From positions 2,361,001-2,425,000 of the forward strand of contig OY970824.1 in the NCBI GenBank assembly GCA_963853835.1: DNA of 64,000 nt, given 5' to 3'. The notes below the pieces were generated by a model. It did not search any database, was not told where the DNA came from, and saw only the letters and a list, made by a program, of their open reading frames with translations. How positions within the stretch are numbered: position 1 is the first letter of the stretch; each line of letters starts with the position of its first letter. The DNA comes from Calendula officinalis. Lineage: Eukaryota > Streptophyta > Magnoliopsida > Asterales > Asteraceae. Positions 34,202 through 46,496 of the stretch are shown piece after piece. A program made the translations under genes and the position numbers.

Positions 34202-34283
34202 CGACGCCTGAGAGATTCGAACTCTCGCGGGGAAACCCCATGTACTTAGCAGGCACACGCCTTAACCACTCGGCCAAAGCGTC
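34202..34283 (-). tRNA. tRNA-Ser (anticodon GCU)
   Basis: On the minus strand the sequence starts GACGCTTTGGCCGAGTGGTT. It folds as a class II tRNA: a 7-bp acceptor stem (GACGCTT with AGGCGTC), a D arm with the A box TGGCCGAGTGG, an anticodon loop around CTGCTAA with anticodon GCT, a long variable arm (catggggtttcccc), and a T arm AGAG-TTCGAAT-CTCT (B box). The discriminator base is G. Plant tRNA-Ser genes are this long. No intron. Confidence 0.92.
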
Positions 34284-34588
34284 TTGGTGTTTATTTCCTT
34301 CAAATTTATATACTTAACGACCAAAACTAAGCAGTTACAAATTACAGCCTTTGAGTAACAAGTAATTACAAACTAAACCCTGTCGTTTCACAGTTGTAAT
34401 ATTAGGAAATTACAATCCCTGAACATATATACTCAACAAAATGGACAAAAGAATATGTCAACTAACCATCTCAATGAAACACTTAACAGGTGTAATTAAT
34501 CAATAAAAACTGTACATAAAGTTTGGTATTACATGATGTAAGATATTATATATATGAACAAGAATTTGAATGTAAATGAGACATAAAA
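34284..34588. other. Intergenic DNA between tRNA-Ser and the thioredoxin gene
   Basis: AT-rich, no gene. The right part is the likely 3' untranslated region of the thioredoxin gene. Confidence 0.4.
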
Positions 34589-35655
34589 TCATACAAAATT
34601 TTGAATCATTTCTCGAACTTCTTCAATCACGAGCGATCCTTTATGGCCTCCGATCACCTCCGCTTTCATCTTCCCGTCTTTCCACAACTACATAAATGCA
34701 ACATTTAATGTGTTTTTTTATTGAATGGCAACATATAATGTATGAAACTTATACGTATATATTGAACACACAATACATGTTCTAAAACAGAAATTTATAC
34801 AATAATTGACAAACTTCATATTGACTTTGCCAAAGTGGTTGAAACTAATTCATAATGACGAAAAATTACCTGAATTATTGGCATTTTCTGCGTAAAAAAC
34901 AATATAACAGTGTTAGTAAAGAAAATTTAACGATTCAAATAACAAGTTTTATCGTTTCCAAAAAAGAATAACAAGTTTTATCGAATATAAATTTGTGAAA
35001 TTCTACGTACGGAGATATTTCCACGTTTCACGAGCGTTTGCGGAACGTTGTTCACATCCACACAATAAATTTTGAGCCTATTTACGAGGAAAAAAAGTTA
35101 TCTAATTACATAGAAGTAAACAACTTAACCAAAAGAAGCTTAATAAATAATACAAATAACCAATTTCGATTTATATAAAATATTATTTGTGAAAATACTT
35201 GGTATCATATTCTGCTGCCAATTTCTCCAACTTAGGCTTCAAGTATATGCATTTTCTACACCAAGTAGCCATCCTACACAAAACACACATAATTCACCAT
35301 TGCATTCTAAAACAATCTTTAAAACTCAGAAAATAATACGGGTTATATACCAATCAATGATTATGGGTTGATTAGCTTGTTTTGCTTGTTCTAAAATAAG
35401 ATCCAAATGGACAGAATCATTAATTGACTCCATTTCCACAAAAGCAGGTCTTGAAAAATCGGATAAAGCTTCAACTTTACAATCTCTTTTCACGATTTTC
35501 TTTATATGATCCATTTTTCTTGAATCAAAACCAAACCCATAAGTTCTTAACTGATTTGAAGAGCACCCATTGTTCCAATTTGATTGTTGATGTTGTGGTT
35601 GATGATTTTGTTGTTCTCTGTGAATAAGAATAGAATTTGGGGATAAAATAGACAT
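34589..35655 (-). CDS. WCRKC1: WCRKC-type thioredoxin, plastid-targeted
   Basis: Five minus-strand exons join in phase to 187 residues: 35655-35351, 35273-35199, 35077-35011, 34887-34870 and 34687-34589. The fourth exon is an 18-base microexon (KMPIIQ). WCRKC proteins are atypical chloroplast thioredoxins. The active site reads MATWCRKCIYLKPK (Cys107 and Cys110), where typical thioredoxins have WCGPC. The conserved cis-Pro lies in SKMPIIQLW, and the fold ends IGGHKGSLVIEEVREM. The first 60 residues are rich in Ser, Asn, Gln and Arg and poor in acidic residues, as expected of a transit peptide. An in-frame ATG at 35724 would add 23 residues; I prefer 35655, but this is not decided. An Arabidopsis relative, At5g06690, adjoins GCP3. 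Confidence 0.9.
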
Positions 35656-36735
35656 TTTTTCCACTCTGTTTTCGTTCTTTTTTGTGAACTGGAGAGTTTT
35701 GGAAAGATAAGATATTTTAGGCACCGGGAGACATAAATGAAAAGAAGAAAAAAAAAGGGTTTTTATAGATTTTTGGGTTATGCGATTAATTTGGATCTTT
35801 GGATACGATGATAATTAATTTGAGTTTTTTTTAAGTAAATATTTATCTTTGTTTATGAGAATTTTCGAAAACAACTACAATAACAGTTAAATTGCATACA
35901 ACTAGCAAAGTTTACTTACCAAAAAGATCGGTTATAAAGTCCGACAAAACAAAACTTTTTGCCTACCAATTATGATCTATTTTACATTACGTTTGTAGTC
36001 AATGGGCCTGTTGATGGTTAACTGATCAAACTTTATACGTAGCCCATATAGCCATATAGCCCATTCACGTACTCAAATCTCTACTTTCAAAAGTCCAACA
36101 TCATGCTTTTGTAATCCCAGTTTGTTTAGGTTTTCATGTTTTCAGTTTGTGATGAAAGGATTAAAGGATAAGGAAAAAAAGGTGGAATACATAATACACT
36201 ACCCATAAGTAAAGATCATACATCTTTACCCATAAGTAAAGAGATATCTAATCATTTCAAATGAAAGGTATATAAAAAGTAAGATGTAAATAATCATACA
36301 TCTACCCATAAGTAAAACGACTCTTTCTAAACATCTGAAAAAAAATATCTACATAAGCTACATAAAATTAGCTAAATTAAGGATTATATGGGTATCGTTT
36401 GTCAGTTTTAACTTAATACATGTATGCATGTGTGAATTTTAGATCATCAGTAGGAATTTTTGTCGTCTTTCTATTGATGGATTATGTTTGTAGAAGTTTC
36501 AATCACGTTCAATAATTGTGCTTTATTTGTTCAACAAAAAGTCAAAGTATGATGAGTCTGATTTATAATTTACAAATTATTATTTGGATTACTTTAGAGT
36601 AAAAATTATTAGTTCAAAATAAAAGGTGAATATGAAGTCCTAAACTTCAACAACTCAATTATTCTTTGATGACCCTAAAGGTTTTGAAAAGTGGAAATTT
36701 GGAATTAAAATGTTTTCGACTTTAAGGTTGGTGTT
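35656..36735. other. Upstream region of WCRKC1 and intergenic DNA
   Basis: No gene. At 36195-36320 the phrase acccataagtaaa occurs three times at irregular spacing, twice next to catctttaccc or catctaccc. The region is otherwise AT-rich. Confidence 0.4.
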
Positions 36736-36761
36736 TTTGAGGGATTGACTGCATCAATTAA

Positions 36762-37012
36762 CTCTTTTATTTTTTGGAAACGGCAAATGAAATAACGGAA
36801 GCCTACTTGTAATTTTTCAGCGAGCACCCCGAGTTCGAGCTCCGCATAAGCGGGCAAACCCAGCCCCCAAAGGGATTTCCAAGGAAAATTTCTCATATGT
36901 GCCCGTGTGAGGTATGAGTTAAATTACGTTAATGCAACGCTTCCAAAGGGATTCGAACTCACGACCTGCAGCCCACATGGGTATAAACCCAGCGTCTCAG
37001 ACCAGCTAAAAT
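36762..37012 (-). mobile_element. tRNA-derived SINE with a LINE-like tail
   Basis: On the minus strand the head is tRNA-like: agctggtctgagacgctggg, then a B box in ggtcgtgagttcgaatccc. A non-coding body of about 200 bp follows, ending gccgtttccaaaaa at about 36770. The tail is the same as that of the LINE at 60947-61670 (gccgtttcc plus A run), which suggests that the SINE borrowed the LINE's 3' recognition sequence. Target duplications were not found. Confidence 0.7.
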
Positions 37013-38011
37013 AGTAGTTGAACAATCAAATTGATGGTAATTGATTTAGCTCATCGCCCATACTTCTAGAAAAGTTAAATAAACAAGAAACTAATTTAAA
37101 GTATTAAAAAGAGGAAATTATACCAAAGATTATTGGTCTAGCTGTAAAGGTATTCGCCCTTAATATTGAGTTTATAGGTGGATTTAGGAGTAGATTAGAA
37201 TTTATTGTTAAAAAAAAAGAAAAAAAAAGGACATTATAAAAATCATAGTGTTCTTTGGGTGAGTGTGGTTCAAAAGCCGAACCCAACCGAAATCAATAAA
37301 TACTTATCTGAAATCGGCCCAAATGATCACCCCTAATCTTTCCTAATGCTTTCTCCAGTATTTGTCCTTAAACTCTTTTTTTTGTCCTTACATACTTTTT
37401 TCTATGATTTTTCCATTCCATCTATGTTTCCACGTTAATTCACCTAGCGTGTTTGGCACACAATAAGATAGATAACACCAAACATTTATAATATATAAAT
37501 TTTTTTCCTTTATTATAACTTGAAATAAAAACTTTCAAAAATAGTGTTCAAAGACCATGTCGGGGTCAGATCAAAACAGTTATACTTGTTTAAAATATCG
37601 ACTTTAGCGTAGTCCAAGAAGTAAACGAGGCTTTTGCAACAGATTTCTAAATTTAAAATTCATAGGGATGACATGATAGATATAATAAATCCACAATAAT
37701 TTTGCTGGAGCTATAATGAACGGTAAAAATGGCAAAACACAAGAGGAAAAAGTTTATGCTCTTTTTAAATAATGTCAACTTCTTAGTCAAACCATAATAT
37801 CGAATAAACAAATTAAAGAGTTCCTAAAACTAGAAAAAACATACACTAATAGAAAAGAAATAAACATATGGTCCAAAAAAAGGCAAAATTTTATTTACAT
37901 ATGCAAGCATGCGAATTACATTCTATGTTTTCTTTTCTTCTCATTTGTTTAATTAGTCAAAATTACCATATGATCCAAAAAACGACATATTTGACGTGTG
38001 GTCAATTAACG
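37013..38011. other. Intergenic DNA downstream of the HD-ZIP gene
   Basis: No gene. AT-rich; the last few hundred bases are the probable 3' untranslated region of the HD-ZIP gene. The 90-codon plus-strand frame at 37868-38140 is antisense to its last exon. Confidence 0.4.
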
Positions 38012-39407
38012 CTAGTGTCCATGGCTTCCGGTAGGCGGTTGTTGGCGTGGAGTTGTGGTGGTTGCAACTCGTTCACAAGACGGACACATGGTGAGAGTGG
38101 TGGCCGGCATTTGCATGTAGAATGGTTGAGAAGTCTTTAAAGCTCGTAATTCTTGAAGTTCTTTTTGCAATCTTCGATTTTCTTCAGTTAAGGTTTCACA
38201 ACATCGCTTTAAATACTCACAATCGACCTCAGTTTGCTTTAGTTTGGTCCTGTGAGTATTTCATCAAATTAATTTTACTTGTGTTGTGATTATATTATTA
38301 TTAATTAACATATTTAAAACTCGTTAAAATTAAACATTTTAATGATAAAAAGACAGTTGTTAATACCTTGCTCGTCTATTTTGAAACCAAACTTCAACTT
38401 GTCGAGGCCGGAGATTCAATTGCTTTGCTAAAGCTTGTTTTTGTTTCTGCAAAACATTCAAAACGAATACAAAGTCAGCAAGTGTTTTAAAAAAACGTAC
38501 TAAAAACAGCAATAAATAAGCTTTTGCTAACCAAATATTAAAAAAGAAAACGCTATTTAAATTTTACACGGCGCTAAAAACTAATTAGCTGAATAATATA
38601 TATTAAATTATTGTGCTTAATAATGGATTAATTAACCTAAGACTCAAAACCTTAAAATATGTACATGCATGGCATGATAGTATGCAACATTTATCATGTC
38701 ATAAAGTTATATATTTTTATATAAAGTTAAGGTTAAAAACTTAAAATAATGAACGCTTGTCGGACTACTATTATACATCCCATAACATATAATCAATGAA
38801 ATAGTACAACATAACATATGGTGCTTGACAAAGTAGCACCGAATATTTACTCCTTTCAATTCTTCACCCAAATCATTTATTTCTAGTACTTGTATCATTG
38901 TATGTGTGTGCAATATATTCTTGTCATTTTCAAAATTTGAACATATATAAAAAAGCAAGGGACCATGAGTTTCTTGTGAAATTTAATTTAATGCGCATAT
39001 ATATGGAATATGAATTTACTCTTTAAAAATTCAAGAAAATCAATTTTAAGGTCCAATTAATGTTTTTTAAACTGCAAGGAGAATTTTATATAAAAAAAGA
39101 CTAGCAACAAGCTACAACATAAGAAAAACAGAAAACAAAATTATAAACGAGACTTGAATTTTGGATCATGATCCAAACTACCTTCCTTGAGATCCTCTTA
39201 CATTTAATCAAAAGAAAAATAAACTATGCAACTGATTGTAAAAAAACAAACGATACGGATTTGGAGTTAACTTAGATAAGCCTCCTTTATCTTGATTTTT
39301 TCACAAAAAGATTGTAGTGTATGATATATTATACAGCCGATTTATGTGAAATTCTAAGAAATCGGCAAGTTAGAAATATAAGAAACATGAGATCGTTTTT
39401 TACAGTT

Positions 39408-39475
<68 letters not shown>

Positions 39476-40513
39476 CGATAAGTAGATCGAGTATGGATAT
39501 GTTCGAATTTTCAAACCCTGAACATTTTTTTCAAAGATTACCTGAGAATCGTTTAAAGAATTCATGTTTATGGATCCAACGTTTACTTGGTTTATAGGAT
39601 ATACTTCTAAAAATGAATTAACTATAATTTAAAGGTATTTAATTTTTAAAAATAAATTAATCCCAAGATATAATCTGTATCAACATATTAAGCTGCAAGG
39701 GAGAAAAGACTTACAGGGGTAAGTGTGCTGTGTTCTTTGAAGCTATCTTCAAGAAAAGCAGATTGTTCTTTAGTGAGCCGGAGCTTTTTTCGGGTCAACC
39801 CGTTTTCATCTTCGTCACTCATCCCACCACCTCTTGAACAACTTCTTTCTGATACATCTATTAATTCTAGATTCACTGTTGCTAATTCTAAGTCTCTTTT
39901 CCTTGAATGAAATAATGATGATCTCCCACTTTTAAAAATGGAAGAAAAATCCATCTGAAACGATGACGTTCCGCTGTTAGTACTGTTGTTCGGAGATGAT
40001 TCATCTCCGGCAGCCGGTTCTTCGCCGGTTTCTTGATCGGATACAACCGCTAACGCCTTCGTATCATGGGTTTTGGCCGGTTCAGCTATCACTATAACAA
40101 AAACAAGTAAACAACATCAGAGGAAGAAGAAAAATTAAAACTTTAATATTTAATGTTAAAGATTAAGCTAGGGTTTTACAGTTTTTTGAGAGCCATGGGA
40201 AAGACCGGTGAGATACCGGTGGTGGTGGTGATCGGATAACCGGAGAGATAGGAAGGAGGTCAAGCTGCAGCGGTGGTGACGGTGACGGTGGTGGTGAAGA
40301 AGAACCTTTTTCATTAAGTTTCCGATGAGCATCATCATCCTGATCATCTTTCTCTCTCATCATGTTTTTTAGGTTTATATCTTCAAGATTTTTACTACCT
40401 CCTAGCCCCATGCAAAACCCTAAATCTTTCATCTTCTGTTGTTGTGATCTGCTGTGATGATCCAATAATGAAAAGGGTTTTGGGGTATCTCCTAAACTCA
40501 AAGCAAGTTCCAT
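38012..40513 (-). CDS. HAT14: HD-ZIP class II transcription factor, HAT14-like
   Basis: Four minus-strand exons join in phase to 342 residues: 40513-40180, 40091-39715, 38446-38367 and 38249-38012. HD-ZIP II proteins are nuclear repressors in shade, auxin and polarity responses that bind pseudopalindromic CAAT sites as dimers. The N-terminus MELALSLGDTPKPF carries the LxLxL-type EAR repressor motif; LQLDLLP may be a second. The homeodomain is split by two introns: RKKLRLTKEQSAFLEDSFKE, then HSTLTPKQKQALAKQLNLRP, then RQVEVWFQNRRARTKLKQ. The leucine zipper follows (CEYLKRCCETLTEENRRLQK), and the class II CPSCE motif lies near the C-terminus. Length and domain order are normal. The Arabidopsis HAT14 locus At5g06710 lies two genes from WCRKC1. 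Confidence 0.95.
39409..39472. repeat. (AT)n microsatellite in HD-ZIP intron 2
   Basis: About 32 uninterrupted AT units within the 1.3-kb second intron. Confidence 0.9.
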
Positions 40514-41042
40514 ACTTTCTCTCTCTATAACTCGTTTTCTCTCTCTAGAAATTCTGTAATGACATAGGAAGTATCTAAAGACAAATGAGACTTATATAAA
40601 TGGGGTTTTAGGGTACAGTATACGTACTGAAATTAAAGGTTTTCTAGAGAGAGAAAGATAGAGGTAGTGGATGAGAGGGAACTTTTCTTGAAATTGTTAA
40701 TGAAAAAAAGAATTAAACAAACGGAAAGTGGAAAGTACTAGCACAGAAGACAGAGTTATTTCTATTACTGTTGTTTTGTTTATTTCAAATTAATGTATAT
40801 AATCTTGTTTTTATTTTTGGATTTTTGGTTTCTTTTAAAGAATCTTTTTAGGATTTGATTTTGGGGGTGCGAAAAGATTGACTTAAAAACAAATCTTTGG
40901 ATGACAATCACACGTGAATTTCTTTATTAATGCCTACTACTAGACTAAAAAGAGATCACATATGCATACGTATTATATCGAGAGAGAGATTTGGCAGAAA
41001 GAAGAACAAGGAGATGTACTCGTCCAATAAGCATATCAAGTA
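40514..41042 (-). promoter_or_regulatory. 5' leader and promoter region of the HAT14-like gene
   Basis: Runs of gagagagaaa/tctctctct near 40520-40670 are typical GA/CT-rich plant leader sequence on the minus strand. No other gene is seen. Confidence 0.4.
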
Positions 41043-41251
41043 ATTCTTCCGTCCCTTAATAAAGTTTCTATTTCTCATGGGTACAATATTTTAGGAGATA
41101 AATAGTGGTGGGATCATTGATAATAAATATGATTAAAATATAAGGTTTTTTTGGAGAGAAAACGTATTTTCAAGAGATAGTTAGTGGTGAACTTTATTTT
41201 GGGATAATTTTTTAAATGAAATGAGAACTTTATTAAGGGACACAGGAAGTA
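41043..41251. mobile_element. Stowaway-like MITE
   Basis: About 209 bp. The left end contains ttccgtcccttaataaagtt; the right end is the imperfect complement of cttcctgtgtcccttaataa. It resembles the element at 1100-1363 throughout, including 'ttttaggagata' and 'agagatagttagtggtga'. Confidence 0.7.
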
Positions 41252-41359
41252 GTATATATATTACAGGGAATTAATTTATATACTACACTTTTTTGATGTT
41301 TTTACCACATTATATAAGTATCACTACAAACTACAAACATATAAATTCACTATTGTAGT

Positions 41360-41852
41360 CAGTGACGGACCTAGAATGAATGTTTAGGGGTAGTACTATT
41401 TTTTTCCATGTAAATATAATAAGATTAAAATTTAAAAAAAACAAAGGTTCATTAAACATTACAAAATGACAACTAGACATTACATTTTGAAGTTGTCTTT
41501 CTTCGTCTACACTACAAATCAGTTTGTTTCTATTGTTCGACGTGTGTTTTTGATGATTCTAATCGAAAGACAAAAAGGGTATTAAGTTTTCTTTGGTCAA
41601 ATTGTCATAAAGTGGAAAATGAACTTTATTTATTATATTAACTTAAAATTTAAGCTCCCTAATAATCTAAATCAATTTAGAGTTTTCAAGTTTGAACTAC
41701 TTTTTTGCTGAAATTATAAGTGAAGGGTAGCCGAACATTTTTTTATGGATAGGACCAACATATAATTTATGTTTTGTGAAAATGTTTATACTTTTAGTTG
41801 AAAATTAAGGGGTAGCACAGGCACTTTCGGGCTGCATTTAGGTCCGCCTGTG
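41360..41852. mobile_element. Non-autonomous hAT element
   Basis: A 493-bp element with 8-bp flanks ATTGTAGT (41352-41359) and ATTGTGGT (41853-41860), 7 of 8 matching. It starts CAGTGACGGACCTAGAATG and ends with the imperfect complement of CACAGGCGGACCTAAATG. Just inside, 'aggggtagta' and 'aaggggtagc' also recur. No coding frame. Confidence 0.65.
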
Positions 41853-42270
41853 ATTGTGGTGTATAGATTAAATTATGTGGTGTAAAAATCACCACCTATA
41901 TTATAGGGATACATGCTAACATGCGATTAATGAAAATGCAATTTTTTCTATTTAAACAGAGAATTATATTTAATATATCTTCTAAAATAAAAAAATGTAT
42001 AGTTTATTTATGTTGTTCAATATATATTTAAGAAATAAATGTTTCATTAAATACAACTTACGGAGTAATATTTGTTTATATTACATACGTCACAAAAACT
42101 CAATTATATATTTCTAATTATCATAAGTAAAACTACATTACCTTCATTAGCTAATTAGAACAAATTCATTCATGTCTTTCTATAATGTGGGTGTGGAAGT
42201 TTAAAACAATTTTCTAAAGAAAGATGTTTGACGCCTGGTTTTGTGCTTTTAGTGAGACGAGGAGAGTAAT

Positions 42271-42900
42271 AGATTTTTTTTAGACGGCAAATTAAAAAGG
42301 AAAGAAAAGGGAACTTTGTCATTGTCAACACAACACCCCCTCTAAAACCCCAACAACATAAATATATATAAAGATGGAAACAATGCTAGAAGCTAGCGAA
42401 AATATAACAAGTTTAAAACATAATTAAATGACAAAAATACCACGAGGACCAAAATATATTACAATATTTAGTTCTATATTTGATCCAAAAGAAAGTCATA
42501 GCTTGCAAATCGTCCTTGATGCCTTGAATAGAGACCACACCATTAATAAAGATAACATTGTTTCTCGATTTCCATAATAACCAAGTTAAGCCTCCAATTA
42601 ACATTTGAGTAAGTTGCCTCATCTTTTTCGAGTTTCCATAGTCAACCATAGCAAAGACGAGCTGCTCAAATGAATTATGTTGACTAACATCAATTTGACA
42701 CCATCTCATTAGCCACAACCAAAATGTTCCACATTTTCCTCATCAACCCCACACATTTTGCATGTTAAGTTAGGGAGCCGGCCGATACCTATATTTTTTA
42801 GATTGGTTTTTCAGAAATACGACCGAGAAGCAACTTCCAAACGAAGCAATTAACACGTTATTTATTGAAATGGCTATAAAAGCTTATTTCAAACAATGTG
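42271..42900 (-). mobile_element. 5'-truncated LINE, C-terminal end of ORF2
   Basis: A poly-T run at 42271-42278 followed by agacggcaaatt marks the antisense 3' end. The minus-strand frame 42718-42413 has the usual tail of plant LINE ORF2 proteins: WLMRWC, LTWLLWKSRNNVIF, FFWIKYR. Upstream there are weak remains of a Cys/His zinc segment. Decayed; no target duplication was identified. Confidence 0.7.
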
Positions 42901-43037
42901 TTCACTTGAATAAAGTTTAGAGCCAATTTTAATAATATTTCTTGGGATTTATGGTGTTTTTGCCTTCGTTTTTTATTGTAATCTAAGTTGTTGTATTCGA
43001 TAGCTCCTTGTTAGTATCCGATACCTATTTATCCATC

Positions 43038-43540
43038 CTAGGAGTAGCAATTTCTGACCCGACATGAAACCAACACGAAAATAAACATGTTTGGGTTGAG
43101 GTAAAAAATAATTGGGTCAGTCTTTAGTTGACTCGACTGACCCGTTTAATAAAATGTTAGGTTCGGGTCAATGATAATTTAAATTGGTCGACCCGCCAAC
43201 CCATTTAATTATTAAAATATATATTTATGTTTAGTTTATAGTATACTAGTTTAAACGTAACTAATAATTATGTGAAAACTAAAAAGACTACTTAATAATG
43301 TGTTATCTTGGTATTTTGTTATGAATTTTTTGGAATAATAACAACATGTATGACATGTTTGACCCGTTTAACCCGTTTGACTTGCTAATATGTTTAACCC
43401 GTTTAATTAAACAGGTTATATGAGTCAGGTTCGGGTTGAAATATCTGACCCATTTTAAATAAAAAGGTCGATTTCAAGTTAAACGTTTCTGACCCCGCCA
43501 ACCCGTGAAATCGAACCCGACCTAAATTGTCACACCTAAT
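43038..43540. mobile_element. hAT-type MITE rich in GACCCG/CGGGTC words
   Basis: The left end is taggagtagcaatttctgac and the right end is the complement of taggtgtgacaatttaggtc. The 8-bp flanks are only loosely alike (atccatcc and atacatca). The inside has many acccgtt, gggtc and gacccg words. It belongs to the same broad class as 51374-51930. Confidence 0.55.
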
Positions 43541-44639
43541 ACATCATCTTCTTCTTTTGCTATACATTAGATTTGAGACCTTGCTAGTATATGTGTATGT
43601 TTTTTTTGCCTTAATTTACTGCCTAAGCCATCTTAACTTCTGCATAGTGGGATAGGTTAGGTCCTTGAATTGAAATGACTTGTGCATAAATTGGCTGCCC
43701 CCTATGACTGACCAAACCCATACCAGATCAAATCCATCAAGATTTGTGTGTCCCCTGCAAAATTCAAGTAGCTCTACTTAATTACTTTTCAAATAACTTT
43801 CTATTGTTGCATTTAACCTTGTTTGTTTGTGTTATTTGAACTCTAACCATTTAACGGATATCGAAGTCTTTAACTATTAAACTAAAATACTCAATTAAAA
43901 CTAGACCACAATATGCATATAGTAAAAGATGTAATTATATGATTCTTTTTTAAAAAGAGTAGGAAAGTAAACCAAAAAATCCGGGTCTAAACCAGGCCTA
44001 ATTAATTCGGTTTTAATTTTACTTGCAAGTTTTGAACTTTTTTTTACTATTTCTTACAAAAGCAATCTTAGAATGATATTAGGATTTGCAAGAAAAACTT
44101 ACGGAGTACTATTATTCGTATATATATTTTATTTTAAATACTTGGAACAATGTCTTAAGAGTAAAGACAACTTAAAAAAGTGTGAAACATGAAAAGCGAC
44201 CCAAGAAAGAAAGAGACCAAAAAGGAGGAGTTTGGTCGGGATTAGCACACGAAATTAAGTTTGACCACCTACTCTGACCCAGACAAACACACCCTTTTTT
44301 ACTGTTTCAAAAAAAAAATTCTTTTCCTTAATTAATTGCAGATGGCTTTTTTCTTCTGTTTTACGTAATTTATAAATCTATAAATATGTAATTTAAATAT
44401 CATTTCTCAAAAATGAGATTAGTTTTCAAGATTTGGATAAAATATAAAAAGGAAAAATAAAGTAATGGCGATATAATTTTTTTGAATAATAAGATATGTT
44501 ACAATTTTTCCCTAATAAGTGAAAAAGGTTTATGTAAAAATAAAGTATTTGTATGTTCCAAATAAAAGTATTGGCATTCAAATAGTACATTTGATATTTG
44601 AACATGTACTTTAACCAAATAATCTTTATTCTTTATTTA
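43541..44639. other. Intergenic DNA, no gene seen
   Basis: AT-rich sequence without a credible coding frame or strong inverted repeats. Confidence 0.4.
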
Positions 44640-44649
44640 ATTATAAATT

Positions 44650-44805
44650 TTGATAATGATAGTTTTAAAGACTGTTATAAAACATGTTTTAAAAACTTGT
44701 ATATTAATATATAATAACAAACTTTTTAATTTTAAGAATTATCACTCCATACCATTTTTATTGCACTTAAAGACAGCTTTAGGGCTGTCATTTCCAAAAC
44801 TCTTT
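44650..44805. repeat. Short element of the GATAATGACAGC inverted-end family
   Basis: It starts tgataatgatagttttaaag and ends agctttagggctgtcattt, the imperfect complement. It matches the family at 50965-52232, 54252-54410 and 58640-58825 in its ends. Boundaries are approximate. Confidence 0.4.
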
Positions 44806-44813
44806 AATTAATA

Positions 44814-45063
44814 CTCCCCCCGTCCCATAAAAAAGTTTACATTTCTCCTTAAAATTTGTCCCACAAAAAAGGTTACATTTTCAAATTTGGGGGCCCACCT
44901 AATAAAATAATATTATTACCAATCATTCCACCAATAAAATAATTTCTCTCTCCAATCCAACCCTATATTTTAATCAAAAGTATTACTATTGACCCCACCA
45001 CTAACTGTCACCTAAAATCTTGTGCCCAAGAGAAATGTAAACTTCTTTGTGGGACGGAGGGAG
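44814..45063. mobile_element. Stowaway-like MITE
   Basis: A 250-bp element with TA on both sides. The left end is CTCCCCCCGTCCCATAAAAA and the right end is the complement of CTCCCTCCGTCCCACAAAGA. Non-coding. Confidence 0.85.
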
Positions 45064-45211
45064 TAATAGGTTATAATGCTTTTAGTTTTATACCAATTTG
45101 TCATATTAATTTATTTGTATTTAGCAAAAGACTTATAGTTAAGTATATGATTTTAGATATCCTACAAGATTATAGGTTTAATTCTTGTCGTGGAAAAATA
45201 TGTAAGTTTAA

Positions 45212-45311
<100 letters not shown>

Positions 45312-46496
45312 TAGCAGGGTATCCGCGCAATGCGGCGACGGGTACCCTATAACTATATTTTATGACGGCAATAGTGATGGTTGTGTTGGAGTAGAGATTA
45401 GGGATGAGCATTTGGGCTGAAACACCGAACCAAACCGAAAACCAACCAAAACCGAGATGAACCGAAAACATGTGATCAGTTTGGTTTTGGTTTTAAAAAT
45501 TCATCATTTTCGGTTGCAGTTCTATCGGTTTCCGTTTGGTTCGGTTTTCGAACAGCGATGAAAATTTGGGCTAAAAAAACTGAACCGAAACCGAACCAAA
45601 ACAAAACAAAAAACATGTTATCGGAACAGTTTCAGTTTTGAAAATTTTTCATTTTTGGTTTTTTGTTTTAATCCGGTACGGGTAAGATTCCACACCACGC
45701 CCAACCCAAGAAAACAAGTTAAAATTCCTACAAGCCGATGCTCAAGAATAAATAAAAAAACTAATCATATATGTTTCAAGTTTAAGTTAAAACTATGTGC
45801 ATTGACACAATGATCAAAGAGATGCTGTGATAATACCCTTTTATAATTATCTTATAGTAATCAACATGGCACAACTTCATTAAAGTTATAAACTTAAGGC
45901 ACTTAATGTTATACTGAAAACAAATATACAAAAATGGATTTGAAATTATGCATTCCAGTGCTATCGAAAAGTTAAATAACTGCATTGAATTTGTTTCTCT
46001 ACTTGTATCATCTTGAACCTGTTGTCTGAATTCTCTAAAGCTGAATGTTCAATATATTGAATTTTCCACGCAACTTTTAATTACCGTGTTATATAATAGA
46101 CAGAAGAAATATGTTGTGGAATACCTCTTGCTTTGTTTATTAGCAACCACTTGATGCTCAACGCTCTTATAAACATCATTACTCCATGCCAAAAACAGAT
46201 TAGAGTAGTAAAGAACACAAAACGATATTAAAGAACTATACTTCAGAAATTACAACTAAAATCTGAAAAAGAAAACCAATATTGATGATAAGAGCATCTT
46301 TATTAGGTTTAACAGCAATCCACTTCCAGTCTTTAAATAATTGTAATCCACCAACTTGATCTTGATGTAATACAGTGAGAAAATCACTATATGTGTGTGG
46401 CATCAATCCAAAAACTTGTTAAAATCAGGGGCAAAGTGAATATCGGTTCAAAAAAGGTGGCTGAATAACAACACAAGTAAAGAAATAAGCTACTAA

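Noticed and set aside
37868..38140. A 90-codon plus-strand frame
   Set aside because: Antisense to the last HD-ZIP exon and its 3' region.
39409..39472. CRISPR-like or satellite array
   Set aside because: A simple (AT)n run; no spaced repeats of CRISPR type occur anywhere in this plant sequence.
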